From positions 1,984,001 through 2,048,000 of the forward strand of contig JAMSLZ010000006.1 in the NCBI GenBank assembly GCA_026027325.1: a stretch of DNA of 64,000 bases, written 5' to 3'. Of this stretch, positions 60,164-64,000 are shown one piece after another (the first letter of the stretch is position 1; each line of letters begins with the position of its first letter). This DNA comes from Actinomucor elegans (lineage: Eukaryota > Mucoromycota > Mucoromycetes > Mucorales > Mucoraceae). Under the pieces are notes generated by a model, which saw nothing but the letters and a program-made list of their open reading frames with translations, was not told the origin of the DNA and did no database searches. A program made the translations under genes and the position numbers.

Positions 60164-60451
60164 TCTTAACCAACTTGCTTCTTCTATGCTATGAAATATA
60201 CCGCCAATATCAATATAGAAATAATAGACAGTGCCTTTGAACCATTCCTCAGGAAACTCGGAGCATAATCGCAAAAGAATGGACTGAAAGTTTTCATTGT
60301 TATGGACATGGAATAAATGAGGTCTGGTGTCTGAATTATTCTTGACTAGGATACGAAAACTGCTTTCGTATTCACCCAATAAACACTTTTCGCAGTTGGG
60401 AAACCCTGTTCTTTCCATAAACACCACTGGTAAAGGTGGGGAACTATCCAT
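57324..60451 (-). CDS. SNF2-family DNA-dependent ATPase, Rad5/Rad16-like without RING
   Basis: Fifteen exons on the minus strand: 60451-60163, 60088-60026, 59974-59865, 59809-59795, 59748-59662, 59591-59551, 59464-59316, 59262-59165, 59109-58791, 58737-58560, 58508-58355, 58307-58244, 58188-58027, 57972-57848, 57797-57324; 775 residues. Helicase motifs: I GGILADDMGLGKT (residues 148-160), Ia [14 protein letters not shown] (252-255), III SGTPFQN (279-285), then [18 protein letters not shown] and the arginine-finger segment [12 protein letters not shown]. The ADDMGLGKT and LRLKQVCGHH forms are those of the Rad5/Rad16/Uls1/TTF2 branch, which remodels chromatin or displaces proteins in DNA repair. 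The RING finger that Rad5 and Rad16 carry between the lobes is absent. The tail is acidic then Lys/Arg-rich ([10 protein letters not shown]), probably nuclear localisation. The sixth intron (59550-59465, 86 nt) is doubtful; the sequence may instead be coding with a one-base deletion. N-terminal 140 residues are unrecognised. Confidence 0.85.
60133..60160 (+). repeat. Run of 28 T inside an intron
   Basis: An uninterrupted T run filling over a third of the 74-nt first intron of the SNF2 gene (A run on the transcribed strand). Confidence 0.9.
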
Positions 60452-62230
60452 ATTGACAGGAAAGTTGACACGTAAAAGAAAAAAAAAAAATAAGAACGCG
60501 AAAAAAAAGGAACAAAGCTGCTTATTCTAAAATGCGCGTGCTTTAAAATAATAATATGATGGGTGGGATTTTCGATTTTTGGCAAGGCGTATCCCACACC
60601 GTCGATTTTCTGAAATCTTTGGACGAATCCTTTGGCTGTATATATGTCATTCTCGAGCATAGTTGTTAGCTCAAAACTTTCTACATATTATAATGTTCAA
60701 CCAGAGTCTGTTTTTAGTTTTTTTTTAATATTAGGATTCCTTGATTTTTAAGGGTTCAAAAAGCCGCTTTCTTAGTTAAATCCAGTAGGGAAATTCAGCA
60801 ACCTGTCAAATTTGAGATCCCGTTTTTTGGTCAGCTTTGTTGCCTAATTTGTAACTGAAGCTATTGCGCTTCTGACTCTGCCTCACAATTATTACTTTAG
60901 GTTCTCTGATACTTCTGTATGCTGCCTACTATCGCTTCATAAACCTCTCTTACGTACTATATCCGCTTTATATACATTTTTCTTAAAATTTTAAATATTA
61001 AAAAGTATTCTTTTAACAAACTAATTTGATGGATTCACTGGCAACGATACTTTATATTATAATTCACTCACTTCTATTCCTAAAATACATACGAACTCCA
61101 TCTATGACCACACTACCACCTATCAAGTCACCAATACCCTAAATACTACCGTCTTTCAAATTTTTATTTAAACTTCTTTATCTATTTCCTAATACACACA
61201 CTAGACCTATTTTGAACCCATCATTCTTCCTCTTTCACGCTTCTTTTTCTCTTCCTTCTCTATCATCATTCATCAATATACTACTTTCTCTTCTACTTCA
61301 ATCGTTTTCTCCAGAATCTAAGTAGGTTTCCTCAGCTATACCAGACTACAAATTTCTTACATGTGCAAAATCATCCAACTTTCACCCTGAAGTTTCTTCT
61401 CAAAGATGTGCCTTTTAGCCCATGTCTGTTTCCACTATTGGCATGCAACATTTGGTATGATAAAGTCATCACCAAAGCAGTTTTACATAACTGGATAGCC
61501 TATCTTTATCCCATACCCGCCTAAATTATCTGCTCAATTTCTTAATACCAGCCTATTGAAAACCTGAAACACTTCATTTTTGGGCGCACCATATGATCAA
61601 CTTTCCTATCTGTTCTAGTAATCTCTCCTTTCTGACAGCCCCAACAACACTGCAACTTTCAGTAACGTTTCATTAGCAAGATATCCGTACTAGAACTCTA
61701 CAAATATTCGCTCTTTACTTTATATTACATTTTGGAAATGCCTGTTGGAATTTTATTTACCACTTTGTGCTCTTTATTAGATTTACTTCAGTTATCTCGA
61801 GTGTCATTCATGTGTACCACCATACTCTTTGCAATGAACTTGCTCTAGGCTGACCCCTTTACATAACTAGTAACTTACTCCTGTCTATACCCTGAACCTT
61901 GTTTACTTGTATATAGTGAATAATAAAGGCTTTTAAACTGTTCACTATGACGTTTAAATGATCCTTTAAAAAAATTTGTCCTATTAAAAAATTTATTACT
62001 GTGAAACTAAAATGCTCAAAATGTATATATCTTTCATTGTTGATTTAAAATATACCGTAGTATATATGCCGTTCAATGTGTAAAACTATTATATACACTC
62101 TATATTAATGTAACATATTCCAATAAACATTTTCGTATTATCAGGAGACGTATTAAAATAAAAAATTTACCGAAAAAAAAAATTAAAACGTTGGTCAAAA
62201 ATCAATACAAATGAACATTTTCGTTGGATA
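60452..62230. other. Intergenic region with a strand-asymmetric block
   Basis: About 1.8 kb between the SNF2 gene (5' side) and the Kin1-like gene (3' side). No reading frame of 60 codons or more outside the gene shadow at its start. The stretch from about 61051 to 61320 is strongly G-poor and C-rich on the plus strand. A canonical AATAAA occurs at about 61922, after the skewed block. Confidence 0.7.
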
Positions 62231-64000
62231 TTATTGAGTTTTGATCAGAGATCCTAGTTCGTTCAAAATGGTATGATAGATATGTCTATAGAGTTTATCA
62301 TCATCCTCTGCTTCAAGTACCTTGACGCCTAATCTTCCGCCAGCCCATCTCGCTTGATACACCATGACTGTAAATTTCACGATTTCATCACGGTATTCAA
62401 GTCCTTCGTCTGCCTCTGTTTCAAATTCTTGGTATCGCGACCAATCCGATAATTCACACTTTAAAGTAAATGATTCAAAAGGAGAAGGTATATAACGAAT
62501 ACCCATTTTCAAAAGTACTTGTTGGATATATTTCATCATATCACCGGTCGAAACCTTGAACAGATGACGTCTACTAAAGTTGAATAAACTCTTAGGTTGT
62601 GTACTCATCTTTGGTGTTTGTTGTTGTTGCTGTTGTTGTGAACGGATACCTATAATACCTGAACAATAAAAAAAGCACTATTAAACATAATGCATCATTG
62701 ATTTTTTTTTTTTTTTGTTAGAATACCTTCTTCTATAAATCGACCGCCACTGTAATTGGAAGTAGGTGCTGAAGATCCATATTTTGCTGGCATAGTAAGT
62801 GCAACTTCATCATCTGTAATAGCAGAGTTGGCTACAGAAGAAGAAGCAGAATCTGGTTTTTTTTGCTGACGATATCTTCTATCTGTCAAAGAACTTGATC
62901 TCAACAAATGAATCGTTTTCTTTTTCAAAGACGAAGAATAGCTGAGTTCTGGAGGCTCTGGCAAGTTACTGTACTGTAATCCATCAGAAGAAGTGCGCTC
63001 CAATGGCGCATCATCTTCAGTAGTTTGTGCCTGTTGACCCCACATAGCGCCTAATCTTTTAGCTGCACTTTTGCTTCTTTGTAATATAGTAGTAGTAGAC
63101 CGAACACTACTGGATCTTCTCGGTGGATGATAGGTGGCTGTAGGAGCAGCCCAATCTGTTTGGTCGGTATCATCTTTAAACATGTTACGCGTATGTGAAG
63201 GCGGTACGCGTTCTGTCTTTCTGCGCGCCAGATTGCTTTGCTGGTTATTTCTAGCGGCCGACGATTTGGTGAGCGATGTACTAGCAGATCGACCCAGTTG
63301 AACAGGTGACATGTAACCACCACTGGCCAATAACTGGATCTTTTCGTCAAGTTCTCTTCTTTCTTTGACCAACGAATAAATAGATACCAGAGGATCGTAC
63401 ATGGCAGGCAATGATTGTGGATCATCCTTCTTATTAGTGTTTGAGTTAGAAGGCGATGTTCTTCTGATTGATATTGTTCTACGAAACCTTGAAGAGAGAT
63501 TATCTGATTGGGTGGTTGCAGTTTGCTGTTGTTGTTGCTGCTGCTGCTGCTTTTGTTGAAGCAATTGCTGCTTTTGTACATAGTTTTGATCTACTTGAGC
63601 AGCAGCATATTGATATTCTGGTGAGGATATGATATGTAACAGTTTTGTTTCGATATCCTCGGGTGATCCAAGCCCAAAGCCTTGCATGCCTTGCACTACT
63701 TGAGGATCTATCGACGTAAGAGGTTGGCGATGAGGTAAATAATTGAAGATAGGTTCATCATAACCCTTGTTCATCCAAGGATGATGAATGACAAACGAGA
63801 GTGTCTCTCTTTTAATGGATCCACTACTAATATCTTGCTCAGTAGATTAACACACTCTACAATGAAACGTGTGAATAAGATGCAAGTGGATCAATATAGT
63901 AATATACAAACCTTTGCTTAAATGATCAGGATATTCAACATGACCAGCTTTGATCTTTTGATGAAGAGCAGGTAGACTTGTGTCATCAAAGGGCACTCTT
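62231..64000 (-). CDS. KIN1: Kin1/MARK-type Ser/Thr kinase, C-terminal part, with a frame break
   Basis: Partial, minus strand: exons from the right edge to 63912, 63856-62727, 62658-62231. The visible part begins in the kinase C-lobe (RVPFDDTSLPALHQKIKAGH, then ECVNLLSKILVVDP and HHPWMNKGYDEPI), matching subdomains X-XI of fungal Kin1/Kin2 and animal PAR-1/MARK. A long disordered middle follows with poly-Gln and Arg-x-x-Ser sites (RRTISIRRTS and similar). The last 125 residues form a KA1 domain (FKVSTGDMMKYIQQVLLKMG to HIYHTILNELGSL), which binds acidic membrane lipids. Kin1 controls polarity, septation and exocytosis at the cell cortex. The reading frame breaks between VVDP and KRETLSF at four T (63810-63813): one extra base there would join the two conserved parts. 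Either an assembly error or a real lesion. The catalytic lobe lies beyond the window. Confidence 0.88.
63515..63556 (-). repeat. CAG/CAA run encoding poly-Gln
   Basis: A trinucleotide run in the disordered middle of the Kin1-like kinase encoding nine or more Gln, prone to length change. Confidence 0.8.

Overview
The window is nuclear DNA of an early-diverging filamentous fungus, most likely a Mucoromycota/Mucorales species. The reasons are: many short introns (mostly 45-75 nt, GTAAGT-like donors, TAG/CAG acceptors), AT-rich intergenic DNA with many A or T runs, a fatty acid synthase whose beta and alpha halves form one reading frame, and a typical fungal gene set (Zn2Cys6 regulator, Kin1-type kinase, cytochrome c peroxidase, tetraspanin, Hrr1/ZNFX1-like helicase). 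The species cannot be named from sequence alone. Gene models below were built by hand by joining open frames at GT-AG sites and checking that phases agree; none is transcript-supported.

Layout, left to right. A Zn2Cys6 transcription factor runs off the left edge (minus, to 972). An F-box/kelch protein (plus, 3550-5580) converges on a tetraspanin (minus, 5789-6852). After 3.9 kb without a gene comes mitochondrial cytochrome c peroxidase (plus, 10777-12230), converging on a four-span membrane protein with a hexapeptide repeat (minus, 12333-13428). A PA-TM-RING ubiquitin ligase (minus, 14903-16643) and 4 kb of non-coding DNA precede the 12-kb single-chain fatty acid synthase (plus, 20635-32744). 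Then follow a coiled-coil hypothetical (plus, 34333-35270), a secreted acidic protein built of about 40 His/Trp repeats (minus, 36182-39465), a Tma17/ADC17-like proteasome chaperone (plus, 41459-41818), a 1992-residue ZNFX1-type helicase with NFX1 and RZ zinc fingers (minus, 41995-48391), a myristoylated LRR protein (plus, 51059-53000), an ANKRD40-like ankyrin protein (minus, 53444-54319), a 15-exon SNF2 ATPase (minus, 57324-60451) and the C-terminal half of a Kin1/MARK-type polarity kinase running off the right edge (minus, 62231-64000).

The genes are functionally unrelated, as expected for a fungal chromosome arm; there are no operons. Four neighbouring pairs are convergent with 100-450 bp between stop codons, so their 3' ends could overlap. 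The most unusual items are the secreted His/Trp repeat protein, a family of about 40-bp interspersed repeats found only between genes, a strongly G-depleted block near 61.1-61.3 kb, and two places (SNF2 ATPase, Kin1-like kinase) where a conserved frame breaks at a run of four A/T.
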